Assembly (NCBI GenBank): GCA_029582265.1
Contig: CM055816.1
Location: 83,675,165 to 83,739,164, forward strand
Reading direction: 5' to 3'
DNA from: Zoroaster sp. YZ-2022
Taxonomy: Eukaryota; Echinodermata; Asteroidea; Forcipulatida; Zoroasteridae
Length of the DNA stretch: 64,000 nucleotides
This document shows, piece after piece, positions 31,977 through 42,639 of the stretch. Under the pieces are notes generated by a model. The model saw only the letters and a list, made by a program, of their open reading frames with translations. It was not told where the DNA came from and searched no databases. The position numbers and the translations under genes were made by a program. How positions within the stretch are numbered: the stretch's first letter is position 1; every line of letters begins with the position of its first letter.

Positions 31977-34900
31977 TCAGGGGTTGGTGAATTCCATGGG
32001 AATTTCTTCAGAAGGAGGAGCAGATAAATGTTGAGGTTGGAGGGATGAGTTATCTGGGAATTCACTTAAATCCTTTGCATTCCGACATCCTATACACTGA
32101 GGATGTGTGAGGTACGAAGGATGTACTTGATCAAGTACTTGCTGACCCTCGTCCAAAATCTTTTTTTCTCGTTCACGAAGCTCAGCATTTGCGTTCTCTA
32201 GCCTCGTTATCTCCTGAAAAAATATAAAAATACTGTTAATATTTGTAGCTTTGCATGGTTAAAAGGCTGTTTGCAGTGACACCATGTGAAATTCTCAATT
32301 GAGTATAGTAGTTCTGAAAAGAACTGGTGTTTACAACGCGATGGTTCAGTCAGTATGCTCTGATAGTGTTCATTCTCCTGAAGACGATGAGCATACTGAT
32401 CGAAACGTCGAGTTGTAACCGCCAGTTCTTTTCAGAACAAATTCCTAAAAATACTGTTATCTTCTAGTATGTTCTATGTACACGAATAGTTTCTTTAAAG
32501 CCAGTATACCCATTTGGTCAATACATCCATATTTTGTTTTATCAAGAGATAGGTAAACAAAACGACCTGTCTGTAAGTTTGAGCTTATTTTATTGTGTCT
32601 TCAACGAATACATAGTGAATATATGCATTTAGATTGATTGAATTATTGTATTTATTCCAAATGTGGAATATACACCCATCACAACTTCTAAGTTCCCCCT
32701 AATATTTTTTAGAATATCTCAACAAGTATTGCATGAATTTCAAAAATTCAAAAAGCAAATGACAGAATGACATGTTCTACACAGCTCGTAATGAAATGGT
32801 TGAAATTCAATCATGCATGCACAATTGACAGTGATTTGAATGAAAATTCAGCTGAAAAAAACGTTGCAGTACAAAGCATTGCTTCAATGACATGTTACAC
32901 ATGTAGTTTTCTGTAAGAACTCATGCATCAATAACAATGGTTTTCATAATAAGAAAAGAATATTCAAAGAGCAACATGTCCATTGTTTTAGAATGGTAGA
33001 GCAAGAGTTTAATATGGAATTGGTCCTCCATTATTCTCCACAACTGAGTTCTTACAGAAAACTACATGTGTAACATGCCATTGAAGCAATGCTTTGTACT
33101 GCAACTTTTTTTCAGCTGAATTTTCATTCAAATCACTGTCAATTGTGCATGCATGATTGAATTTCAACCATTTCACTACGAGCTGTGTAGAACATGTCAT
33201 TCTGTCATTTGCTTTTTGAATTTTTAAAATTCATGCAATACTTGTTGAGATATTCTTTTAAAAAAATATTAGGGGAACTTAGAAGCTGTGATGGGTGTAT
33301 ATATCCCAACGAAACCAATTCATAAACAAAATATTCATTTTGATTAATTGATGTAATAAAACTGGCACCACAGACAAAAACAAATCTACTTCAAGGGGTG
33401 TTTGATACCATTATTATGTTGAATTTACAAAGAAAGATTCACATAAACCTGTGATAATTAATGTTTTTCGAGATTACCAATATGGTATCGTGATTTTAAA
33501 AGCAGTGTATACCTTTTGTTATTCTCAAAAAGTGTAAATGGTCACAGTTTTACCGAACACTTAATTGGTGTAAAGTTAAAAATTAATATTTGTCATGAGT
33601 TGATATCGTTTTTAAGAATAGTCAATTGTTATAACAAAGAATAGTCAATTGTTATAACAAAGAATAGTCAATTGTTATAACAAAGAATAGTAAATTTTTG
33701 TAACAAAGAATAGTCAGTTGTTATGACAAAGAATAGTCAATTGTTATAACAAAGAATAGTAAATTTTTGTAACAAAGAATAGTCAGTTGTTATGACAAAG
33801 AATAGTCAATTGTTATAACAAAGAATAGTCAATTTTTGTAACAAAGAATAGTCAGTTGTTATGACAAAGAATAGTCAATTGTTATAACAAAGAATAGTCA
33901 ATTGTTATAACAAAGAGTAGTAAATTGTTATAGCCAAATACGTACGTTAGAATATTTGCGTTTGCCAATCTACATTTTGTGAATGCATTTTCACTATTTT
34001 CTCGTTTACAGATCCATCGTTATCAACTATAGGTCCATATTGTTATTCAGATAAAGTGAGACATGTAACAGAACTGAGGAAGTTTACCAGCGTGGATATT
34101 TGACGGTTTTAGGAGTCTGGGACGGTCCAAATTTTCTCAGGCAGTTCTGCAATTTCTTTAAAAAAATAATTACTTTTATTTCACAGTAATCATGTTAAAC
34201 TTCTGGTATCTGATAAACTGTTCCGGTATCCAATAATAAGCATAGAAGATGCAAATAATTCAAATACATAATATTTAATTGTTTACATTGTTTCTATAAT
34301 TCTATAATTATGTGAAACCTATAAGTTCTGCTTGGTCCTATAAAGAAAACTAACAGTTGAACGATCCAGATGAATGCGATCACGAAGGCATCAACTTTGG
34401 GGGCTGATTTCTGTCCACCTCGTGGGTTAATACACACTACATCGCAATTCTCGACCTCCTTACCGTCATGTTTGCCTCATCCTCCTCCTTCTTTCTCTTT
34501 CGGCTCTTCGCGGAGGACTCTCTGTTCTTCTCTCGCTTGATTTCACTTTTCAGCTTCTAATGGTGGAAACAAATAACAATTTGAAGGAAAGGTACAACAT
34601 TAGTAAATACCTGTTACAAAATTACACAATAATTATCATATTTTATTAAGCTACTTCGTTAAGGTACCGATAACTAGAAAAAAAAGTATTCTGTCTGAAG
34701 CGCTTTTATTAAATCAATTGTTTATCTCCCGATGCAAGAATTTCATCAACCTATATATATCGCGGAACCCGCTGCTATATGGGATTCTAGCCGGCCAATT
34801 GTCATCGGGCAAGCTCGGTGGTCGAGAGGTTTTAAAAGACGTCTGCACTAGTAAGCAGGAGGTTGTGGGTTCGAATCCCGCCCGAGTCGCCTGTGTAGTT

Positions 34901-37900
34901 TTTTTCACAGACACTCGGAAAGCACTGAGTATACAGTGCTATACACAGTCACGTCGGTGTAGGGCAAAATTAAATCAAAACACACAAAAGTATTTATATT
35001 TACAAAAGGTAGCTAAACGGAAATTTTAAGTGTTTTGTATAGAAATTGTGATTGCTTGTTAACACTTTTCTCAGTGACTTACAGATTATACAATGAGCTG
35101 AAACTTTCCACAGGCCGGTTGTTTAATGTATATCTTGATTCACAAAGCGCAAGCATACTCACTTTACCAAAGTAAAATAGCCAAAATTTGGACTCCGTCT
35201 CAATATAGACTGAAACCATAATACATGTACACGAAGGTGAAAGTCCAACGTGTACCTTCCATTTTAACATGATAATCAAGCAATAACCAGCACAGTCTTT
35301 ACTTATATCCTTTTCACCGAGCAAAGCTAATACATGATCATTTGCGCATCCAGGGGGGGGGTGAGAGCTGGGTCGAACTATAACATTTTCCAATCCCTTT
35401 TGGCTGTAGTTCCCATCTCCTTGGCCTTCCTGGATCTTTAACCATACGTGTTCATGTGTGCCCTTATTTTTGGTGTTCTCGCATTTTTTCCCACCCTGAT
35501 TTGCCCGTATGACGTTTCGAATGGATACCGAAATAACACCAGTGCATGTACATGTATATACACCATTATGTATTCTAATGTTTTTCCCACAGGCTTTTCC
35601 AGGATAAAGAATGGAATTTCCCGAAGATCTGCAATGGAATCCCACATCCTAAAAGGCCTTTATGAAATAGGAACTGTCCACCTTGAAAACGTTATGCACA
35701 AGTCAGTTTCAATGTTGCCACTACTCGTCTTGTTATTACCGATTTGTGTGTGTTTTGATATCTTTTGGGGGCACTTTTTAGTATTAATGCTAATGAAAAT
35801 GATTATATCAGTGATGTCACAGTGATGTCACAGCGGGATCCAATGCAACATCATGGCGGATTTGTGCCTAAAACTTGAATTAAACATTTTTCGTCATTCC
35901 ACAAGTCACTTCTCTTAATTGTGTGTTTGATTACAAGTCAGTCAAATTTTCGAGAGGGCTATACAGTTTTCGTGGGGAAGGTTTTGGGGTTTTAATTATG
36001 TGAACTTTTAGTTCTGCTGTGACAAATAGTTCCTGTTTTGATCTCATAAAACAGCGCCCTCATGTGTCAAAGACAAGCATGGACATTAATTTGTTAATCT
36101 TCAATTTACATAAAACACTTACTGATTTTGTTAAAACAGCTACGAAGCATGGATACTTGGTATTTTTCTATATAAAAATGCATTTGATATAGACCCTTTA
36201 AAGAGTTTTTATAAGGTAATAAAAATGTGCATATTGATGAACTCATCCTGTGATACGTCATAGCAGGATTAGATGCAACATCATGCATATGATTGGTTTG
36301 TGCATAAAAGATTATAAAATTTCTGGTCTTTTCATGAGTCCGTTCTCTGATTTTTTCTTTTTTTGTGTTTACTTGTTTACTGAGATTTTAAGTCCCTGGT
36401 CAGTAATGTTTTGGAAGTAACCACTGCTTTACTGTCGGTAATGCACTTGTCAATTGTTTGCTCGTCTCTTGATTTGGTGATTGGTGAATTGGAAAAGTTC
36501 CTTCCCTCTGCATGGGGTACAGTGGCCTCTGCATGGGGTACAGTGGCCTCTGCATGGGGTACAGTGGCCTCTGCATGGGGTACAGTGGCCTCTGCATGGG
36601 GTACAGTGGCCTCTGCATGGGGTACAGTGGAAGTAACAATACCCTCACACCATCCCCAACATCCATATGTGGGTTTTGTTGAATCACCACGCCCGAGCAT
36701 GATCAAAGTCCCGACCCTTGGGCAACAAAACAGCTGTTTGCCAATATACAGGCAGCCCAGGAGGGGAGGGGTGGGAAAACAATTGGCCTGGGTGCAATTC
36801 ATAGAGCGACCTAGGAGATAAAATCGCTTTCTAGAAAAAATTGGTGAGTAGATTTCTTTCGTTAACTGCCAAACCTTCATACAAATATATGCATTATGGC
36901 AACAAATTGTGCTTATCAAAATTCTCTGCTTAGCAGCTCTATAAAATTGGACCCTGGGCTGTTATTGGACCCTGGGCTGTTATTGGACCCTGGGCTGTTA
37001 TTGGACCCTGGGCTGTTATTGGACCCTGGGCTGTTATTGGACCCTGGGCTGTTATTGGACCCTGGGCTGTTATTGGACCCTGGGCTGTTATTGGACCCTG
37101 GGCTGTTATTGGACCCTGGGCTGTTATTGGACCCTGGGCTGTTATTGGACCCTGGGCTGTTATTGGACCCTGGGCTGTTATTGGACCCTGGGCTGTTATT
37201 GGACCCTGGGCTGTTATTGGACCCTGGGCTGTTATTGGACCCTGGGCTGTTATTGTACAGGCAAATATACTTCTCCATAACAAGTATTACATAGACCTTT
37301 TAAATCTATAATACGAACACCTATAGGACGCTAAAAAACAATCAGCCAGGACAGTTTAAACTCTTAGCTTTAAGACTACAAAAGTTCATCTAGAATGGAA
37401 ACTATATTAACTAGAATGTATGGTCTCTTAAATTGTAATTTAAAACGTAACTCTTTTAGTCTGAACATGTTCTTTTCAAGTTGAATTGACAATCTAACAC
37501 AAAGCATGAATTTCAATTCATGAAAATCTTTATTCTAAAATACACACGCTACATGAGTTTAATTATTTATCGATTCTGAAATTAAATCTTAATTGCTTGT
37601 GGTTTTCCGCTGAAAATCGGCTGGAAATCGGAAATTATTAGGTAATACACTAACCCTATACCACCAGAATACCGATTCCATCACTGTAAATTGGAAAGGG
37701 GGGAGGGGGAGCAGCATGCGCGGACAAGCGAGTTCCGCTTGTATGCACATTGATTCATTCCTGCCGATTTTGAATACCGGTACCACTTTCCTCCCGGATG
37801 CTGAACACTGTCCAAGGTTAGCAGGATTTAACATTTAATGGAAGAAGACGACGTTTCCCTCACAATGACCAACAGGAAACAGTATATACTGAACAGCAAA

Positions 37901-40900
37901 AGAAACGTCGTAATTTTACATCGTTGACATAACTCAACCACAAGAGCTTTACATGTATCGTTTTCGGGAAATATGCAGTCTAACATCATTCTGAATCATG
38001 ACTGTGCCTGAAAATCCTATAGGCGGATGGAATGCGACTTGAATGGTTTTCAAAGTGTACGTTACAAAATATACCTGTTGATATCTTGTATTCATACGAC
38101 GTTTCTTTTGCTGTTCAGTATATTATAAGTATTTGTCTAAATCCGAGTATACAACGGATGTTCGTGAATAGCCCAAAATTTTGGAACAATGGGTTTTGAA
38201 ATTAATGTAATTGGTTATAAAAACGTATACAAATCACGTGCAGTGGCGTAGCCACGGGGGTGGCGTAGCCTGGGGGTGGCGTAGCCTGGGGGGTGGGCAG
38301 GGAAGGCGGCTGCCCCCACTTATTGACAAAAAATAGTGTCTGTCGGTAAATTCACAAACGTGTTTAATAGTATTTCTAAACGCCAGGAATTCAATCTTTA
38401 TTTTGATGTTTGCCCACCACGGGGGTGGCGTAGTCTGGGGGTGGCGTAGCCATAGGGGTGGCGAAGCCATGGGGGTGGCGTAGCCTGGGGGATGGGCAGG
38501 GAAGGCGGCCGCCCCCACTTATTGACAAAAAATCGTGTCTGTCGGTAAATTCACAAACGTGTTTAATAGTATTTCTAAACGCCAGGAATTCAATCTGTAT
38601 TTTGATGTTTGCCCACCACCCCACTTTGAAAATCCTGGCTACGCCACTGATCAAGTGCATGGTTCGCCATTGATCAAGTGCATGGTTCGCCACTGATCAA
38701 GTGCATGGTTCGCCACTGATCAAGTGCATGGTTCACCACTGATCAAGTCCTTAATACAAGGTTGAGTGTTTTATAGTATAAACCAAGGACTTATAACATA
38801 AGAAACAATAGGTAATCGGTTTAGGTTTATTTTAACAAATTTCAGTCATGCTGTGATGTGTACAAATCCTCCGAGGATTTAAAAAAAAAAAATTTGCATC
38901 ATTCTTTTTGGCCAAGTCGTCATAATGTACTGTGGGTTCGATTTCCGACCGTGACCCTGGTGCGTGCGTCATTGAGCAAGACACTCAGTACACAATTGCT
39001 TCTCTCCACCCAGGAGTAAATGGGTGGTGGGTATCTGCTGTTGTGGTTTGGTTTATATCCACCCAAACGGCTGCCATTGAGCTGTATAATCCCAGGGAGC
39101 TGAGATGGTTTCAGGAATGATTTGTAAGCACCTCGAGCACCAGTTTGATAGATAAGCCTATGTGCGTTAAAAAATATACATTATTATTAATATAATTATA
39201 ATTTTAAGAAATAAAGTGCCTTGCTTAAGAATAATAAGCTAAAGGGTTTCTGCAGACATCTCATCATAACTGTTATGATGACTTCCCATTGATTGTCAAT
39301 ACTTATCAATGAAGGAAACCATCAAAGTTAACGTATAATGTCATGTGTCACATGTGTCCAGTTTATATGCGGTTTTTAAGAACCTATTGTTATCATCATC
39401 ACCTATACCCTACATGCCTATTCATGATTTCAATGACATCACCGCACTTGGGGAATGATGGAATGAATAACAATGTACCTTCTGATCCGTTCGTGAATAG
39501 TTTGGTTCCATCGGCTCCATGACAATCGCCCGCTCAGCCATACACTGTAACCTCTGAGTTACGACTAGACCAGACACGATAAACTCCATGTGGACGTCAC
39601 CTTGGGTAGAACACTACAGAAAATGGAGAGTGTGTTTTTGAGAGCGGTTGATCGAACTGATAAACATATGCATCCTTGGAGTGGGGATTCCCAGATGAAC
39701 TCTCTGATATTATGCGACCCTGTGCAGGAATTAAATTATGCTGATGGTTAAATAGCCAGCCAACAAAATATATATTGAGATAGAATGTTTAAAAATGTAT
39801 GATTTGACTGCAAACAAATCAATATTCATATTTATAAAATTAATACAATCACCATGATTTGTTTACATGTACCCCTCCCGTCCCTGAGGCAACATCACTG
39901 TCATGTTTTTTTTCTCTTTCAATACTTTCATTCCGACCAGCCTCCCGCATACCGTGTTATTTGGGATATTTAAGGCAGCCTTTGTCTAACTAACCCTACT
40001 GCTACCCTCCCAAGCCCGCTAGGCCTGATGCACCAACAATTGGTCCACATAATATCCCTTTTGTGGCTTTGAATAAATACAAAATGCCAGCGCAAGTCAC
40101 TTCAACTGAAGGTACTGTATTCCCCTTTTGCGTGGGGATTCCCCGCTTTCACGTGCACTGGAAAACCCCGCTCTAATAATGTACACGTATTATACATCCC
40201 TGTCAACATAATTACTGATGTCACACGATGTATGTAAAAAATAAATTTTTAGGCTATAGGCCTACATACAGAAATATTTCCAAGGCTGTTTTATACAAAC
40301 CATCAGCTTGGATAGACCAAATAAGTTGTAATGTGTAAAACTGTGATCAATTATCTTTTTTGAGATAACAATTGATGAGACAAACCGCCCAGATAATTTA
40401 TATGACATTTCTCTCAACTATAGCCAGTGTTGATGCTTAAACCATGCAGCTGGGACTTCCCCATGATTATTAACATGATTACCGATCCACAGAGCGCGCA
40501 GGCCGCGGTCTATAGTCTCTGCACACACGGGTTGCATAGTCTCAAGAAAATAACCATCATTATTTATGTGCACACAAATTAAACAGGCCTATGTATCGCT
40601 GGTGTTCATTATTTTAGCGGCAACTTCTGCAATTGTCTTCTTAATCAGCCATTGCTATAAGGAAAAATATCGTCACGATCAGGCCAGACTTTCAACAGGC
40701 CATGGAATTGGTGTCCTTGTTTAAGACGAACACGGTGACTGATAATTACTGGCTCATTTATGCAGCAGCAACGGTAATATGACCTTATCATGTGGAGTAT
40801 TTTTTCAGCACGATAGCACTTCGATTCCATGCCCTGTTGATTGTGACGATATCGTCCCTTTAACTTGATATACAAAGGAACAAACACGTGACAGACAAAC

Positions 40901-42635
40901 ACATGTTTAATAGTCATTTAGTGCTTCACCAAATGCTTGTCACGATTGTTTGCACCAGTTTAAGTTATTCGTTTTCCTTGTCACAAGTAAAATAGCAATG
41001 CTTCGATTAAAAAGTAAATTGCCATTAAATAATAACAAATTAAACACGGGCAATACATGGTGAAATAACACATTGTATAAGGCCTGCACTTTTATTATTT
41101 TTTTCATTGTTGTACTTGTGTACAAAGTGTGAAGTGTGTAATTTGAAGACATCTATATGCACAGTTTCGTTTGTAATGAAAACAATATAGCAGTAACATC
41201 ACAAAGCCATCGGATAACACGCAGCCACTGCCAAAACCATATTTTTGAGGAGTCGTCATTCGTCAACATCGGTTGATGGCCCGTGCTCTCTACGACACAA
41301 CATTATCTTATTTCTGCTGAAGACAATTAGAGCATACTGATCGAAACGTCGAGTGGTAACACTAGTTCTTTTCAGAACTAATTACTACTCAATTGAAGAT
41401 TTCACATGGTGTCACCGCAATTAGTCTTTACTTATCCTTTTCACCATGCAAATCTACAAATATTAATTATTTTACTTTTGTATTTTTTTATGCAAATAAT
41501 AGGCCTTTATGTGACGGTCAAAACAAAACATTTTAATAATAATTCCAATTCAAAAATGAAGGAAAAGCAACCAATATTGCAATCATCTGAGGTTTTGTTT
41601 GTGCCCCAATGGCTTATATCCCAATGGCTTAGCCCAATGGCTTATACTCCAATGACTCACCCCAATGGCTTATATCCCAATGGCTCACCCCATTGGTTTA
41701 TACCACAATGGTTTATGCCCAATGGCTTTTATCCCAATGGCTTATACCCCCATTGGTTATAAGCTTAACCTGTCAATAGTATCAAACATTCTGCCAAATA
41801 TATTTTTAGTATATAGTGACTTCAACATATTTTTAAGAAAATATGAAAACAGCATGAATTTGATGCTGCGTCATAGGGAACCTTTGGCCTTCAGTGGTTG
41901 TTACTGAAAGCCGTGCAGAAAACTCATTAAATTCTTTAATAACAAAACAACTAAACACTGACGGTTTGTGGCTGCAAATAAACATAATAAAAGATAACAT
42001 ACCAGGTCATAACATGAAAATCATGTTAAATCACATCATATAAAACTGCATCACCGTTACTAATTGTCCAAACCCTTCCCCGCTTCGTATCAACCTAAAC
42101 GTTTCGAATAGCAACAACTTTAATTAATTGTTTGGTATAGTGGCAGATGCGACTTATTTGCTTCTAAATAAGCGAATAACATTATTGGTAATCTATTCCC
42201 CTGAAAAAGGTGGTTCGGATCTACAATAGGTGTGACGTCATGCCACTGTCTTCGCCAAATGAACTGAGAAATTTTATATTTTTTTGAATGGAGTGGCGCC
42301 CCAAACAGTGGTGTAACTATGTGGAGCACGGGGGTCACGTTCCCCCCAGCCGAGGTCCGTGCCCCCCGGGTGCCCTCCCCACCCCATTCAGAATTTTGAA
42401 AAAATAGGTCCCTATTTGAGACTGCAGGATTCAAGTATTGACATGCCCCCCTAGAAAAAGTGGTGCACCCCCTAGTGCCCCCTGAAAATTGGACCCTAGT
42501 TACACCACTGGCCCCAATTAAGCGTGCACGGTGAAAACATTCATTATTCTTTTGCATGCAAATTGTTTAAGTACGATTTATTTTTGTTTTTTAGAAATGA
42601 ACGAATGGCATCTTACCTTCAGTAAGGCCCGACAT
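31977..42635 (-). CDS. Small bZIP transcription factor, four exons
   Basis: Exons on the minus strand: 42635-42617, 39600-39479, 34556-34464, 32213-31977, giving 156 residues plus TGA. Donors CTGAAG|GTAAGA, CAGAAG|GTACAT and ATGACG|GTAAGG and acceptors ending AAG, TTAG and TTTTTTCAG join with phases 1, 0, 0. Exon 3 carries the DNA-binding basic region, KREKNRESSAKSRKRKKEE, with the invariant Asn and Arg eight residues apart. Exon 4 continues into the zipper: counting ten residues from that Arg, heptad d positions are Asn, Leu, Leu, Ile, Val (RLENANAELREREKKI), so register is kept across the intron. A short tail follows with HPSYLTHPQCIGC and a Pro/Ser-rich end. Such proteins dimerise on DNA in the nucleus. 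The LExxNAEL stretch recalls the ATF3/JDP2/FOS branch, but the subgroup is not certain. Exon 1 and the exon-2 acceptor are the weakest parts; TTCTGTAG at 39614 is an alternative acceptor in the same frame. Confidence 0.75.
32239..32446. mobile_element. Fold-back element made of two Penelope-type ends
   Basis: Lies in intron 3 of the bZIP gene. A 13-bp direct repeat AAAAATACTGTTA flanks it (32226-32238 and 32447-32459). Two arms of about 52 bp (32311-32362 and 32387-32438), beginning GTTCTGAAAAGAACTGG, form an imperfect hairpin around a loop holding CATTCTCCTGAAGAC. The left part (GTGACACCATGTGAAATTCT) matches the terminus of the 41-kb and 52-kb copies. Confidence 0.65.
32668..33303. repeat. 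Long inverted repeat, ~256-bp arms
   Basis: The left arm 32668-32923 and right arm 33045-33303 are inverted copies with few mismatches (for example ACAATTGACAGTGATTTGAA against TTCAAATCACTGTCAATTGT) and a 121-bp spacer. Located in intron 3 of the bZIP gene, so the primary transcript could form a long duplex. No target duplication or coding frame was found. Confidence 0.85.
33615..33933. repeat. 23-bp minisatellite, about 14 units
   Basis: Unit AGTCAATTGTTATAACAAAGAAT with variants (AATTTTTGTAAC, CAGTTGTTATGAC). The variants recur in a fixed order, suggesting higher-order duplication of three- to four-unit blocks. Intron 3 of the bZIP gene. Confidence 0.9.
34711..34978 (+). mobile_element. 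tRNA-derived SINE-4
   Basis: Head at 34808-34890: GTGGTCGAGAGGTTTTAAAA (A-box) and GTGGGTTCGAATCCCGCCCG (B-box), tRNA-Leu/Ser-like. The tail block ACTCGGAAAGCACTGAGTAT, ACAGTGCTATACAC ends in ATTAAATCAA. The segment before the head (TTAAATCAATTGTTTATCTC, GCAAGAATTTCATCAACCTA) is found after the tail in the 7-kb copy, so two units probably lay head to tail. Intron 2 of the bZIP gene. Confidence 0.65.
36505..36630. repeat. 21-bp minisatellite, 6 units
   Basis: Unit CCTCTGCATGGGGTACAGTGG, six near-perfect copies. As 21 is a multiple of three, it stays open in several frames and yields a spurious 7-residue repeat protein (ASAWGTV). Intron 2 of the bZIP gene. Confidence 0.95.
36947..37254. repeat. 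18-bp minisatellite, 17 units
   Basis: Unit TTGGACCCTGGGCTGTTA, essentially identical in all 17 copies, so recently expanded or homogenised. It is open in one plus and two minus frames (hexapeptides LLLDPG, NNSPGS, ITAQGP). Intronic position and lack of splice signals argue against translation. Confidence 0.95.
38230..38747. repeat. Nested duplications in transposon-like sequence
   Basis: A block of about 130 bp (GGGCAGGGAAGGCGGC to GATGTTTGCCCACCAC) occurs twice, 198 bp apart (38290-38419 and 38489-38619). GGGGTGGCGTAGCC units lie in front of each. A 23-bp array (GATCAAGTGCATGGTTCGCCACT, about 4.5 units) follows at 38645-38747. The GTGGCGTAGCC ends recall the termini of small DNA transposons in marine invertebrates. 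Intron 2 of the bZIP gene. Confidence 0.75.
38925..39185 (+). mobile_element. tRNA-derived SINE-1, third copy, 5' truncated
   Basis: Plus strand: B-box GTGGGTTCGATTTCC, then GAGCAAGACACT, CTTCTCTCCACCCAGGAGTA, TGCCATTGAGCTGTAT, GCTGAGATGGTTTCAGGAAT and an (ATT)n-type tail at 39178-39200. The A-box part is missing. Confidence 0.75.
39201..41300. other. Intron 1 and exon 2 region of the bZIP gene
   Basis: Apart from exon 2 (39479-39600) I see AT-rich intron sequence without element ends or further exons. Short minus-strand frames at 40645-40917 and 40940-41152 have no motifs. Confidence 0.4.
41308..41420 (+). mobile_element. Solo Penelope-type terminus, copy at 41 kb
   Basis: Hairpin segment GCTGAAGACAATTAGAGCAT then ACTGATCGAAACGTCGAGTG, palindrome GTTCTTTTCAGAAC, then TTTCACATGGTGTCACCGCAA. 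Same order as at 15918-16155 in the complete element. No coding part present. Confidence 0.65.
41605..41758. repeat. CCCAATGGCTTAT interspersed short repeat cluster
   Basis: About ten CCCAATGG words spaced 14-17 bp, with one reversed (CCCCATTGG) near 41689 and at 41749. Irregular spacing distinguishes it from a simple minisatellite. Intron 1 of the bZIP gene. Confidence 0.8.
42306..42510. mobile_element. hAT-like MITE, 205 bp
   Basis: Inverted ends CAGTGGTGTAACTA and its complement TAGTTACACCACTG, flanked by GCCCCAAA (42298-42305) and GCCCCAAT (42511-42518), an 8-bp duplication with one change. No coding frame. The interior is C-rich. In intron 1, about 110 bp from exon 1 of the bZIP gene. 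Confidence 0.8.
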
Positions 42636-42639
42636 CGCG

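Noticed and set aside
33615..33933. CRISPR array
   Set aside because: Units follow each other without unique spacers, and the context is eukaryotic.
35079..35645. 188-codon minus-strand frame
   Set aside because: Its C-terminal part is the dispersed module M, and the rest has no motif. It lies in the bZIP intron.
36411..36821. 136-codon plus frame and 180-codon minus frame over the 21-bp array
   Set aside because: Open only because the unit is a multiple of three; it lies in an intron and codes a monotonous heptapeptide.
36896..37294. 132-codon LLLDPG repeat protein
   Set aside because: Minisatellite artefact, open on both strands alike.
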